Below are positions 45,412 through 54,950 of a DNA stretch of 64,000 bases, one piece after another. Position 1 is the stretch's first letter. The number at the start of each line of letters is the position of its first letter. The translations under genes and the position numbers were made by a program. The stretch is from assembly GCF_017874425.1 (NCBI RefSeq), contig NZ_JAGGLL010000013.1:1-64000 (forward strand), in the 5' to 3' direction. This DNA is from Clostridium punense. Lineage in GTDB: Bacteria; Bacillota; Clostridia; Clostridiales; Clostridiaceae. Below the pieces are notes generated by a model. The model was not told the DNA's origin. It worked only from the letters and a program-made list of their open reading frames with translations, and ran no database searches.

Positions 45412-45600
45412 AACCCATAGTTTTTTAACAACATTTTCATAGGGGAATTTAGCTGTTTTTATTAGTGATTAAACAACTTTAAGGTAGAAGTCTTTAGCTA
45501 AAAACTAAACCTTGCTGTACAAAAGTACTTTTATTTAAGTTTAATTATATCCCATAATTATCGAACAAAATAAATTCTTTATTGTTGAAAAATGTGAAAG

Positions 45601-45641
45601 AGAGTTATATAAGTGCTTTATCACTTTATATAACTCTTTTG
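45601..45641. terminator. Bidirectional terminator between convergent genes
   Basis: AGAGTTATATAAGTG (45601-45615) pairs with CACTTTATATAACTCT (45622-45637, one bulge), then TTTG on the plus strand; the minus strand reads T-rich after the stem. It lies between the B3/B4 gene and the CofE-like gene. Confidence 0.8.
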
Positions 45642-45677
45642 TATAAAAAAATTATGAGAATACATAAATAATTATTT

Positions 45678-46871
45678 TTATTTTGTGTAGTTATCAAAAT
45701 ACCCTTGGATGTATATAACAGGCGTTCCCTTGTCACCACTTCCTGAAGTCAAGTCTGCTAGGGAGCCAATGAGATCAGTAAGTCTTCTAGGAGTAGTTCC
45801 TTGAGATACCATAGAGCCTACTAGGTTGGAATCTTTATTTTGAATATATCCAGAAATAGCTTTTTTTAGCTCTTCTCCTCTTAGATTAGCAAAATTATTA
45901 TCGGCAAGGTATTTTAATTTAACCTCGCTGGGAGTACCTTCAAGTCCAAGTGTATAAGCTGGTGATACCACTGGATCAGCTAGTTCCCAAATCTTACCTA
46001 TTGGATCCTTAAAAGCTCCATCACCATAAATCATTACTTCAACTGTTTTGCCGGTTTTCTCTTTAATTTTAGCTTGTATACTATCAACTATAGGTTGACA
46101 ATTGCGAGGGAAAAGTTTGATAGTATCTTCTGTTGCCTTGTTAGAGCCTAATAGTCCATAAGCCTCATTACAGCCACTTTCGTCAATAGATGTTGATAAG
46201 ATATCATCTAGGCCATAAACTTTGTTTGCTCCATTGGCCTTTAAAATCTTTTTCGTTCTAGCCCTAGTATGAATATCACAAGTAAGAACATCCTTAGTAA
46301 AATTTAGTATGGTCTTGGGATTATTTGAGAAGATTACTTCACATTGAACACCGTACTCCTCTACTAAGGACTTATAATATTCTATATAATCAACTCCAGT
46401 AAAAGTATGATGGACCTTTCCAAAGTAATCATAGAATTGACTCTCAGTCAATACATCTATCCAAGGGTTAATACCTTTCTCATCTAATAAATCTATGTCA
46501 ACTAAATGGTTACCAACTTCATCAGAAGGATAACTAAGCATCAAAATAATTTTCTTATTAGCTCCTTTTGCAATCCCACGTAGACAAATAGCAAATCTAT
46601 TACGACTTAAAATAGGAAAAATAACTCCTAGATTATCACCATTGAATTTATCTTCAATATCTTTAGCAATGTGATTGATGGTTGCATAATTTCCTTGAGC
46701 CCTTGCTACAATTGATTCAGTGACAGCAATAATATCTTTGTCCCTAATAGCGAAATTTTCTTTATTAGAGGCATTTAAAACGTTGTCTACAACTATTTCG
46801 CATATATTATCTCCTTCATTAATAATTGGGCAACGAAGACCTCTAACTACAGTTCCAACTACTCTTTCCAA
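45678..46871 (-). CDS. CofE-like gamma-glutamyl ligase family protein
   Basis: A 397-residue protein of the coenzyme F420-0:L-glutamate ligase (CofE) superfamily. It has the family's start (GTVVRGLRCPII, with DIIAVTESIVARAQGN), the LSRNRFAICLRGIA segment, the GDGAFKDPIGKIWELADP metal/nucleotide stretch and the C-terminal GSMVSQGTTPRRLTDLIGSLADLTSGSGD. Archaeal and actinobacterial CofE is about 250 residues; the clostridial form is longer. F420 is not expected in clostridia, so the true acceptor is unknown, perhaps another cofactor or amino-acid-containing metabolite. GTP-dependent ligation of glutamate is the family reaction. Divergent from a LysR gene, with a palindrome between them. Confidence 0.82.
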   Translation of the reverse strand: MERVVGTVVRGLRCPIINEGDNICEIVVDNVLNASNKENFAIRDKDIIAVTESIVARAQGNYATINHIAKDIEDKFNGDNLGVIFPILSRNRFAICLRGIAKGANKKIILMLSYPSDEVGNHLVDIDLLDEKGINPWIDVLTESQFYDYFGKVHHTFTGVDYIEYYKSLVEEYGVQCEVIFSNNPKTILNFTKDVLTCDIHTRARTKKILKANGANKVYGLDDILSTSIDESGCNEAYGLLGSNKATEDTIKLFPRNCQPIVDSIQAKIKEKTGKTVEVMIYGDGAFKDPIGKIWELADPVVSPAYTLGLEGTPSEVKLKYLADNNFANLRGEELKKAISGYIQNKDSNLVGSMVSQGTTPRRLTDLIGSLADLTSGSGDKGTPVIYIQGYFDNYTK

Positions 46872-46906
46872 ATTAACATCTCCTTGTTTTTTATAAAGTA
46901 CATCCT

Positions 46907-46926
46907 ATACTTGTAATATACAGTAT
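46907..46926. promoter_or_regulatory. Candidate LysR-type operator
   Basis: ATACTTGTAATATACAGTAT is an imperfect palindrome (outer ATACT/AGTAT, inner TGTA-ATA-TACA) in the 110-base gap between the divergent CofE-like and LysR genes, where an autoregulatory LysR box is expected. Confidence 0.45.
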
Positions 46927-46981
46927 GTTTATGATATAAGTAAAATAAATATATATAATACTACATATAAGGAGGGCTTAT

Positions 46982-47887
46982 ATGATAACGAAACTAGATC
47001 TATACAAGGTGTTTTGTGAAGTTTGTAAATGTAAAAGTTTTTCCAAGGCAGCAAAGGAACTTTATATGACTCAGCCAGCTGTAAGTCAAGCTATTATGCA
47101 GTTAGAAGAAGAACTTGATACAAGGCTTTTTACAAGGATACCTAAGGGCGTTGTACTAACTAATGAAGGACAGCTATTGTTTGAATACATAAGTTCTGCA
47201 ATAAATTTAATTAATGTAGGAGAAACAAAGTTATTGGAATGTAAAAATTTAATGGCAGGGGAGTTAAGGCTTGGTGTAGGGGATACAAACTCAAAATATT
47301 TTTTGTTGCCTTACTTAGAGGAGTTTCACGGCAAATACCCTAATATTAAGCTTCAAGTTATTAATCGTACAACTCTGGAAATTTGTAATATGTTAAAGTC
47401 TGGAGAGGTTGATATTGGAATATGCAACTTTCCAATTAAGGATCCTGCGCTAGAAAAAATACATTGCAAGGATATTCATGATATTTTTGTCTGCGGAGAC
47501 AAATTCAAAGAAATAGCATCAAAACAATTAACCTTTAAAGAAGTATCTAAGTTACCATTAATATTATTAGAGCCTAAATCTAATTCAAGAATATACATAG
47601 AAAAATATATGTTATCTAAGAATCTTATAATTTCTCCTGAGATTGAGTTAGGATCTCACGATTTATTGCTAGAATTTGCAAAAATAAACCTAGGCATTGC
47701 TTGTGTTATTAAAGAATTTTCACAAAGATACTTAAAGGAAGGTACCTTATACGAAGTAAAAACTATAGAAAAGATACCTAAAAGGAGTATAGGTATATGC
47801 TATTTAAAAAGTGTATCACTTTCTCAAGCAGCCAAAAAGTTCATTGAAATAATGGAAAAAAAGAAAAATGAAATACTCAATACATAA
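46982..47887 (+). CDS. LysR-family transcriptional regulator
   Basis: A 301-residue regulator with the N-terminal winged HTH (KCKSFSKAAKELYMTQPAVSQAIMQLEEELDTRLFTR, about 16-53), a linker helix and the two-lobed effector domain (about 90-295). ATG behind AAGGAGGG. Divergently placed to the CofE-like gene, the classical position for a LysR regulator acting on its neighbour. The inducer is unknown. Confidence 0.93.
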   Translation: MITKLDLYKVFCEVCKCKSFSKAAKELYMTQPAVSQAIMQLEEELDTRLFTRIPKGVVLTNEGQLLFEYISSAINLINVGETKLLECKNLMAGELRLGVGDTNSKYFLLPYLEEFHGKYPNIKLQVINRTTLEICNMLKSGEVDIGICNFPIKDPALEKIHCKDIHDIFVCGDKFKEIASKQLTFKEVSKLPLILLEPKSNSRIYIEKYMLSKNLIISPEIELGSHDLLLEFAKINLGIACVIKEFSQRYLKEGTLYEVKTIEKIPKRSIGICYLKSVSLSQAAKKFIEIMEKKKNEILNT

Positions 47888-48048
47888 AAAATAACCCGAT
47901 AATCTTAAAGGGGTTACAAGCATATAAATTAAATTTTTACTAAGACAAAACCTAGATTAAATTATAAATTACTTTTATAACAATATAAGGTAAAATTATT
48001 ATATGGGTATATTTGATGGATAATGCTTGAGTTGGGGGATTTATAACT

Positions 48049-48972
48049 ATGAGGGCACATAGGCTACTATCTATTTTAATAATAATTTCGCAAAAGGGGT
48101 TAGTCACTGGAAAAGAACTTGCTGAACATTTTGAAGTGTCTTTAAGGACTATATATCGAGATATAGAAAAAATAAGTGAGTCAGGAGTGCCAATAGCAGC
48201 CGTTGGAGGAAAAGGCGGGGGCTACTATATTATGGAGAATTATAATATAAATAACTTATTTTTTAATAAAGATGAAATTCAGCCGTTGATTGCTGTAATG
48301 GATAACTTGAAAGTTTTATTTGGAAACAATCCTCGGTTTAACGATATAGTGCTTAAGTTTGAAACTTTACGAGAAAATACTGCAAAGACCTATGAAAGGC
48401 TTAGCATTGATATGTCACATTTTAGCATGGAACTGGAGCTTAGAGAGTTTTTATTCATTATCAATAAGGCAATTGAGGAAAGCAGGGTGCTGGAGTTTGA
48501 ATATATAAACAGGAAAATAGAATGCTCAAAACGGGTAGTAGAACCAATTTATATTGAATTCAGTGACGGTCATTGGTATATCATTGGGTTTTGTAGAATT
48601 AGACAAGATTACCGTAAATTCAAACTAGTTAGGATAAGAAAAATGGCTCTAGGGGAAATTTTTGGAAAGAGATTAATATCTAGAGATGAACTAAATCAAA
48701 CATTCAAGGATAGCTATAAGAAGAAGTGCATGCTAGTAACTTTAAAATTTACTAGCAAAATGGGATTACAGTTAAGTGAGTATTTTTCAAAGGACAAAAT
48801 AAAAATTTTAGATAATGGAACATATATAGTGGAAGGAGCTTTCCCAGAGGAAGAAGGATTAAAAAAATTCATTCTAAGTTTTGGTGATCAGTGTGAAGTT
48901 CTAGCTCCATTAAAATTAAGAAGAGAAATGTTAGAGTATATAAAAAATATTTATACAAAATATGATGACTGA
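48049..48972 (+). CDS. WYL-domain transcriptional regulator
   Basis: A 307-residue DeoR/YafY-type regulator: N-terminal HTH (RLLSILIIISQKGLVTGKELAEHFEVSLRTIYRDIEKIS, 1-40 region), Gly-rich wing (AAVGGKGGGYY), then the WYL domain (about 135-210; WYIIGFCRIRQDYRKFKLVRI) and a WCX-type C-terminal domain. WYL domains sense nucleotides or nucleic acid ligands. ATG behind GGGGGA. Only 66 bases separate it from the DUF2785 gene, with a hairpin in between. Confidence 0.92.
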   Translation: MRAHRLLSILIIISQKGLVTGKELAEHFEVSLRTIYRDIEKISESGVPIAAVGGKGGGYYIMENYNINNLFFNKDEIQPLIAVMDNLKVLFGNNPRFNDIVLKFETLRENTAKTYERLSIDMSHFSMELELREFLFIINKAIEESRVLEFEYINRKIECSKRVVEPIYIEFSDGHWYIIGFCRIRQDYRKFKLVRIRKMALGEIFGKRLISRDELNQTFKDSYKKKCMLVTLKFTSKMGLQLSEYFSKDKIKILDNGTYIVEGAFPEEEGLKKFILSFGDQCEVLAPLKLRREMLEYIKNIYTKYDD

Positions 48973-48990
48973 CACAATGGTGTCAGTCAT
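48965..48990 (+). terminator. Hairpin at the end of the WYL gene
   Basis: ATGACTGACA (48965-48974) pairs perfectly with TGTCAGTCAT (48981-48990), overlapping the stop codon. There is no real T run, so termination is uncertain; it may be an operator or RNA-stability element between the WYL and DUF2785 genes. Confidence 0.4.
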
Positions 48991-49038
48991 TCTAATTTAT
49001 AATAAAAGAGAAAAGTAAAAAAAGTGAGGGGAATGTAA

Positions 49039-49863
49039 ATGAAACTTGGGGAAAATAAATTAAAAGTAAAGTTAATGAAAATTAGAGAAAATAATTATTT
49101 ATTAGAAAAAGAAGAAAGTTATTATGAAATAGGGTTAGAAATGATGAATAGTATTGGAGTCTTAGATGCAGAGCTTAGAGATAAGTTAATTTATACTACT
49201 TTTTATCATTGGATTATAAAAGATAAATTCAATACTGAACAGCTTAGACAGCTATTAAGTATTAGTACAAGTAACTCACATCTTTTTAATAGAGTAAATG
49301 AAAAACATGGGGATGGAGTTTTTAAGAGGACATTTTCTGTTTTAATAATAGCCCTTATTGTATATAAGCACAGGAATGAAAAATTTTTAACAAAGGAAGA
49401 ACTACAGGATGTAAGGCATAAGGTAATAGATTATATGATAATGGAAGAAGATCTTAGAGGTTATGTTGAAGGTCAGGGTTGGGCCCATGCGTCAGCTCAT
49501 ACAGCAGATGTATTAGATGAATTAATCCAATGTGATTGCTTTAGTAAAAATGATGTTAAGGAGATATTAGATTCTATAAAAGCTAAGGTATGCATTGGAT
49601 ACTATGTTTATATAGATGAAGAGGATGAAAGAATGGTTAATGTGGTGGAGAGCTGTATTAGGGGGAAGATTTTAAATAATTCAGAAATACTTTCATGGTT
49701 AAAGGCGTTTAAAATTCAAGATTATAGCAATAAAAATATTGAGTTTTACCATTTTAAGGTGAATATTAAAGGGTTCCTTAGAAGCTTATATTTTAGATTG
49801 GCAAATGTTGAAGGTACAGAAATGATACTTAAGGAAATAAAAAGCAATTTAGATAGTTTATAG
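49039..49863 (+). CDS. DUF2785-family protein
   Basis: A 274-residue, all-helical soluble protein. The central GQGWAHASAHTADVLDELIQ is the diagnostic motif of DUF2785, a family without assigned function; the two His of AHASAH are its most conserved residues. It begins LGENKLKVKLMKIRENNYLLEKEE. ATG behind GTGAGGGG. It follows the WYL regulator closely and might be co-transcribed if the hairpin between them does not terminate. Confidence 0.8.
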   Translation: MKLGENKLKVKLMKIRENNYLLEKEESYYEIGLEMMNSIGVLDAELRDKLIYTTFYHWIIKDKFNTEQLRQLLSISTSNSHLFNRVNEKHGDGVFKRTFSVLIIALIVYKHRNEKFLTKEELQDVRHKVIDYMIMEEDLRGYVEGQGWAHASAHTADVLDELIQCDCFSKNDVKEILDSIKAKVCIGYYVYIDEEDERMVNVVESCIRGKILNNSEILSWLKAFKIQDYSNKNIEFYHFKVNIKGFLRSLYFRLANVEGTEMILKEIKSNLDSL

Positions 49864-50185
49864 GAACAAGAGGTGAAGCTTTATAAACTCAATGGGGTAG
49901 GCCAGTATTAAATTTCCCTTTGATTTAGAAAAACTAATGAAAAATTGTAGGAGACAACAGGATGAAAATGAAAATTATAAGTTGTTTAAAAATGTAAAAA
50001 GTTATAAATGAGATATATACATTAAAGAATAAGTAATATTTTTAATATTCATTATTTTATATTTATGAAAAAACGTGTATAATTATTTAGTGGAATTAAG
50101 AGATTTTATTTATAGACAAGTATAGTAAAGTTTTAATATAATCTTTAAACCTAGAATTATATGACATTTCATAAGGAGCAGAATA
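49864..50185. other. Intergenic region without recognised features
   Basis: About 320 AT-rich bases between the DUF2785 gene and the GGDEF-EAL gene. No terminator with a clear T run, no cyclic di-GMP riboswitch consensus and no ORF with a ribosome site was seen. Confidence 0.55.
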
Positions 50186-51937
50186 ATGGGCATTCATGAA
50201 ACATCAAATGTTGTTGATAATAATATAGAAGAAACTATTAAGAAACTAGTTAGAAAACAAGAGGAATTAAAGAGAAGCGAAGAAAAATATAGAATTGTTG
50301 CTGAAGCTACTAAGGATATTATTTGGGAAGGGGATTTGATTAAGAAAAAAAGGTATTTTTCAGGAAAGCTATACGAGATATTAGGATATACACCAGAAGA
50401 GTTAGAGGATTTTCAAAACTGGTTTGACATTGTACATCCTGAGGATATTCACTTAGTTAAAGAAGGAATTAGATTACAGATTGTTGATAAAATTGATGTT
50501 AAGGCCTTTGAGTATAGAGTGAAAAGTAAGGAAGGTAAGTATAAGTGGTTATCCTCCAGTACCAAGTGTGAGTTTAATGAAAATGGAGAAGCGGTGTCTA
50601 CCTTTGGTGCATTTACAGATGTAACTGAATTAAAAGAGCAACAAAAGAAAATACAAAAACTAGCTTATTATGATTCAGTAACTGGTCTTCCAAATCGAGT
50701 TATGTTTAGTGAAGTAGTAACAGAAATAATTGAAAAAGAAAACATAAATAAAAATAACTTTTCCATTATATTTATGGATTTAGATAATTTTAAGTTTATC
50801 AATGATTGTTATGGTCATCCAGTTGGGGATGAATTATTGATGCATATTGGGAAAAGACTAATAGCAATGGATAATACTAACATTATGTCCTTTAGGTCTG
50901 GTGGAGATGAATTCATTATTCTAATAAAAAATACCAATGATAGGACAGAAATTGGAGAGTATCTAGAGGCTTTAAATAGTACTATGGCAAAACCTTTCCA
51001 TATTAATGAGCATATGTTTTATGTTACTCATAGCAGCGGGATTGTTTGCTATCCTCAGCATGGAGAAAGTTTTCAGGAGTTATTAAAAAATGCAGATACA
51101 GCCATGTATAAATCTAAGGAGTTAGGTAGAAATACAAATTCTTTTTACCATGAAAAGATGGGGGAAACTGCAAGAGAAAAAGCTGAAATACAAGGAGACT
51201 TACATAGGGCTATTGAAAATAAAGAGTTTCAGCTATATTATCAGCCCATAGTTGATGTGCAAAATGGAAAGATAAAAGGATGTGAGGCATTAGTAAGATG
51301 GATACATCCACAAAAAGGAATTATACCTCCAGGTAAATTTATTCCTGTAGCTGAAGAAAATGGTACTATAATTAAAATTGGAAAATGGGTAATAGAAAAT
51401 GCATGTAACTTTGCTAAAAACATGAGAGATAGAGGGTATATTGATTTTTATGTATCTGTTAATGTTTCATCTCATCAGTTGCTTGAGCAGGGATTTACTA
51501 AATTTGTGTTAGATACAGTCAAGGAGTCAGGAGTTAATCCTAATAGTATAATAATTGAAATTACGGAATCAGTATTTATTGAATATATGGACCTTGCAAT
51601 CTCCAAATTAAAGGAACTTAAAGAACATAAAATAAGAATTGCATTAGATGATTTTGGTTGTGGGTATTCTTCACTTACTTATGTTAGAAGGCTGCCTATT
51701 GATATTTTAAAGGTAGACAGGTCTTTTATCTCAGATATAAAATCGTCAGAAGACAGAAAAAATATGACAAACATTATTATACTTATGGCATCGCAATTAG
51801 GATTAAAGGTTATATCAGAAGGGGTTGAGGAAGAATATCAGCTTAGCTATTTAAAGAAACATAGCTGTAATATGTTTCAAGGATATCTTGTAAGTAAACC
51901 TTTACCTGAAGAGGAATTTATAGAATTAATTTTATAG
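50186..51937 (+). CDS. PAS-GGDEF-EAL cyclic di-GMP protein
   Basis: A 583-residue soluble protein. A short coil (8-32) and a PAS/PAC sensor (about 33-150) precede a GGDEF domain (155-320) with intact GGDEF at 239-243 and an EAL domain (330-583) with intact EAL at 367-369. The EAL domain also keeps NVSSHQL, ITES, DDFGCGYSSL, KVDRSFI and SEGVEEE, so both synthesis and hydrolysis of cyclic di-GMP are chemically possible; which dominates may depend on the PAS signal. ATG behind AAGGAG. No transmembrane helix. Together with the diguanylate cyclase at 1848 it points to active cyclic di-GMP signalling. Confidence 0.93.
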   Translation: MGIHETSNVVDNNIEETIKKLVRKQEELKRSEEKYRIVAEATKDIIWEGDLIKKKRYFSGKLYEILGYTPEELEDFQNWFDIVHPEDIHLVKEGIRLQIVDKIDVKAFEYRVKSKEGKYKWLSSSTKCEFNENGEAVSTFGAFTDVTELKEQQKKIQKLAYYDSVTGLPNRVMFSEVVTEIIEKENINKNNFSIIFMDLDNFKFINDCYGHPVGDELLMHIGKRLIAMDNTNIMSFRSGGDEFIILIKNTNDRTEIGEYLEALNSTMAKPFHINEHMFYVTHSSGIVCYPQHGESFQELLKNADTAMYKSKELGRNTNSFYHEKMGETAREKAEIQGDLHRAIENKEFQLYYQPIVDVQNGKIKGCEALVRWIHPQKGIIPPGKFIPVAEENGTIIKIGKWVIENACNFAKNMRDRGYIDFYVSVNVSSHQLLEQGFTKFVLDTVKESGVNPNSIIIEITESVFIEYMDLAISKLKELKEHKIRIALDDFGCGYSSLTYVRRLPIDILKVDRSFISDIKSSEDRKNMTNIIILMASQLGLKVISEGVEEEYQLSYLKKHSCNMFQGYLVSKPLPEEEFIELIL

Positions 51938-52467
51938 ATAAATTTTAGCTTATAGTAAAATAGAGATGTTCAAATGTAAAATATAAGTTATTAAGGTAAC
52001 TGGGCAATAAAAATTAATGATCAATCTTGAAAGTAAATCCTCTTTTATTCTATACAGTTTGAATGAGTGAATCTTTTATCTTGAGTATTTATATAATTTA
52101 AGTTAATAGTAAATGTAAAAATAAGGGGAGCAAATTTGCTGCTCTTTTTTGCATTAAAAGTTGAATTTTTCATTGGGAAAAATGTATGGAAGTGTTAGGA
52201 ATATATTGCTATTGATTGTTAAGATAAAGTTTTTGATGGTGTAGGCAGTTTAAAGGAGTCACAGTGGAAATAATCAATGACGGGTAGTTAACTTAAGGAT
52301 AATCAATAAAAAACTGTTTGGTAATATTTGAAATAATAGTAAAATTATTATTTAAAGTGTTTACATTAATACAACTCATTGATAGAATAATATGTAGAAA
52401 TATAGAAATATATAGAAAAATATGGCACATGATGACAAATATTCATGGTTTACGATGGGGGTTACAA
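51938..52467. other. Intergenic region before the chemoreceptor
   Basis: About 530 bases. A short hairpin with a good T run (52128-52150, listed separately) ends the upstream message. The rest must hold the chemoreceptor promoter; a flagellar sigma-D type promoter was looked for and not convincingly found. Confidence 0.5.
52128..52150 (+). terminator. Short intrinsic terminator after the GGDEF-EAL gene
   Basis: GAGCA (52128-52132) pairs with TGCTC (52140-52144), followed by six T. It is a small stem but well placed. Confidence 0.6.
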
Positions 52468-54480
52468 ATGAAAAGTATCAAGTTGAAAATTATTAGTTTA
52501 GTATCACTAGTTTGTTTTTTTAGTTTATTATTTTCTTCTTTAATAAGCTATTATCTATCTTATAAAACTATTATGGAGGAGTCTACGGAGAAACTAAAGG
52601 TTATGTCAGAGAAATATGGAAAGTCTATAGATAGTTGGCTTTCTTTACAGGGAAATCTAGTTAATGAAATTGGAGCTAATCTTGAGTTTAACAATAGTTA
52701 TACTAATGAGAATATGTTAAAGTATCTACAAAGCAGGTCAAAAGCTTTGCCTGGAATTTTAGATGTTTATATAGGTTTTCAGAATAAAAGCCTTCTTAGC
52801 GCAAGCGAGTGGGTACCAGAGGAAGGTTATGATTGTACTAAGAGAGAATGGTATACGAAAGCTATATCTTCAGATACTGTAATTTACTCTGAACCATACA
52901 TAGATACTGACACAAAGCAGGTTGTTATTACTGCTGCAAAAGCTGTCAAAAATGATGGTGTTGTAGCTGGAGTTGTTGCTACTGATATAAATATAGAAAG
53001 CATAATTTCTGAGGTTGAAAAGGCTCAGCCTATAAATAATAGTTATGGCTTCTTAATTGGTGAAAGCAATGAAATAATAGTTCATAAAAATGATGAATTT
53101 AAGCCTAGTGCTGAAGGATTAAAAAATATTACTAAGGTTTTAGATGGAAGCTTAAGTAACATATTAGGTCAAGAAACCTCTAAAATTAGTTTTACAGAAC
53201 AAAAAGACTACGATGGTGTGGAGAAATATTTTGCAGTGGCGCCTATAGCTTCAGCTAAATGGAAGATGGGACTTGCAGTTTCTAAGGCAGAAGTTTTAAA
53301 ACCATTAAATGGCTTAGTTTTTAGCTTTATAATTATGGTAATAATACTATTAGGAGTTTTCTCTGTTATAGCACTTTATTTCTCAAGTAGAATATCAAAA
53401 CCTATTGGAGCGGTAACAGAATTAATTAATAATACTACTAGGCTAGATTTAAAGAAAGATAGGGAAGAGGGATTTGGAAAAATATTAAAGAATAAAGATG
53501 AGACTGGTGTAATTGCTGGAGCGGTAATTAACTTAAGAGAAAAATTAAGAGAAACTATAGAGGTACTTAAAGATAATTCTGAAAGCCTTCTTTCGCACTC
53601 CACAAATATTTCAGTTTATACAGATGAAACTCTTCAAGGTATACAAGCTATTTCCTTAACTATGGATGAAATTTCTGCTGGCTCACTAGATCAGGCTAAA
53701 AATACAGAGATGGGGTCACAACAGTTATTTAATTTGGCTGAAAAAATCCAGGAATCTTCAAGCAGTGCAGATAAAGTAATTGAACTTTCAACCCAATCAC
53801 AGTTTATGAGCGAAGAAGGAATAAACTCCTCTGAAAGACTTATAAATAGTATAGAGGCAAATAATGAGGCATTAAAGAAAATTTCTGCGAATATTGAACT
53901 TTTATCGAATAAATCTGATTCTGTAGGAAAGATAATAAGCACAATCCAAGGTATCTCACAGCAAACCAATTTACTTGCTTTAAATGCTGCTATTGAGGCA
54001 GCAAGAGCAGGCGAGGCTGGAAGAGGATTTGCTGTTGTAGCTGAAGAAATTAAAAAATTATCTGAGCAGTCATCAATTTCAACTAAAGAAATAGAAAAAA
54101 TTATAAGGGAAATTATGAATGAGATAGATGCGTCTAAAAGCAGTATGGAAGAAGAAAAATCCATAATGATAGAAGCAGATAGGGCTACTAGAGAGGCTAT
54201 CCATAAATTCCAGGGTATAAACAGTACTTTTAAAGACACAATTGAACACATAAAAATCTTAACGGCTAATATAAAAGCAATAGAAGAGGATAAAGACATA
54301 GTAATAAGCAGCATTGAAGAAGTATCAGCAGTTGCTGAAGAATCAGCAGCTTCTATTGAAGAAGTTGCTGCAACAGTAACAGAACAATCTGGAGCAATGG
54401 ATAATATAGCTACGGCAGTAGAGGATCTTCAGGAAATTTCCAATAAGTTAAAGACTATTGTGGAAGGGTTCAAGATATAG
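52468..54480 (+). CDS. Methyl-accepting chemotaxis protein with dCache sensor
   Basis: A 670-residue transmembrane chemoreceptor. Helix 1 (about 8-30), a large extracellular dCache_1 sensor (about 35-285; marks [32 protein letters not shown] and GVVATDIN), helix 2 (about 290-312), HAMP (313-370) and the long coiled signalling domain whose tip is [21 protein letters not shown], followed by [17 protein letters not shown]. dCache domains often bind amino acids or other small metabolites. The chosen ATG at 52468 follows GGGGG at seven bases; the open frame runs 50 codons upstream without a ribosome site. The next gene encodes a peptide-binding lipoprotein that might deliver ligand to it (inference). 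Confidence 0.93.
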   Translation: MKSIKLKIISLVSLVCFFSLLFSSLISYYLSYKTIMEESTEKLKVMSEKYGKSIDSWLSLQGNLVNEIGANLEFNNSYTNENMLKYLQSRSKALPGILDVYIGFQNKSLLSASEWVPEEGYDCTKREWYTKAISSDTVIYSEPYIDTDTKQVVITAAKAVKNDGVVAGVVATDINIESIISEVEKAQPINNSYGFLIGESNEIIVHKNDEFKPSAEGLKNITKVLDGSLSNILGQETSKISFTEQKDYDGVEKYFAVAPIASAKWKMGLAVSKAEVLKPLNGLVFSFIIMVIILLGVFSVIALYFSSRISKPIGAVTELINNTTRLDLKKDREEGFGKILKNKDETGVIAGAVINLREKLRETIEVLKDNSESLLSHSTNISVYTDETLQGIQAISLTMDEISAGSLDQAKNTEMGSQQLFNLAEKIQESSSSADKVIELSTQSQFMSEEGINSSERLINSIEANNEALKKISANIELLSNKSDSVGKIISTIQGISQQTNLLALNAAIEAARAGEAGRGFAVVAEEIKKLSEQSSISTKEIEKIIREIMNEIDASKSSMEEEKSIMIEADRATREAIHKFQGINSTFKDTIEHIKILTANIKAIEEDKDIVISSIEEVSAVAEESAASIEEVAATVTEQSGAMDNIATAVEDLQEISNKLKTIVEGFKI

Positions 54481-54628
54481 TTAGATTTTATAAAAGTTTT
54501 AATTCTGAAGCTTCCATAAGTGGAGTGGCACTTGTTTAGCTAAAAATTTGACTGTGCTTAAAGTAAAGAGAAGTATTGTTGGTTTTTGTATTGGATAGCA
54601 TAAAAGTGACAATTGAATAATCAATAAG

Positions 54629-54710
54629 AAAAAGCCTACTAGGTGATTGGAATCCCTCCTTTGTCAAATAGACAGGGGGCATAATTGGAACCTTGGTCGG
54701 CTTTTTTTTT
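54629..54710 (+). terminator. Large structured terminator, possible cis-acting RNA
   Basis: AAAAAGCC (54629-54636) pairs with GGCTTTTT (54699-54706) and ends in a run of nine T. Inside it are a helix of about 5 bp, two GGAA bulges and a 9-bp G-U-containing stem over an AAATA loop. It works as a terminator 150 bases after the chemoreceptor. The size and the repeated ATTGGAA segments suggest it might also be a sensor element; no known riboswitch consensus was recognised. Confidence 0.7.
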
Positions 54711-54950
54711 ATTTAAATTATTTCAACACGCTATTTAATGATTTTACACTAAAATAATTCAAAATTTGAAAAAATAGAGGATTATTTGTAAAATTCAATA
54801 AAAATCATATTTATAATTTTAAAAATATATTGAAAATTGTGTAAATGTGGTGTAATATAAGTAAATAAATCCATATATTTACTTAAATGAATGTTATGGG
54901 GATAATTCATTTGTTTAAGACAAGGAGAACATAATAAAGAGGGGGAATTT

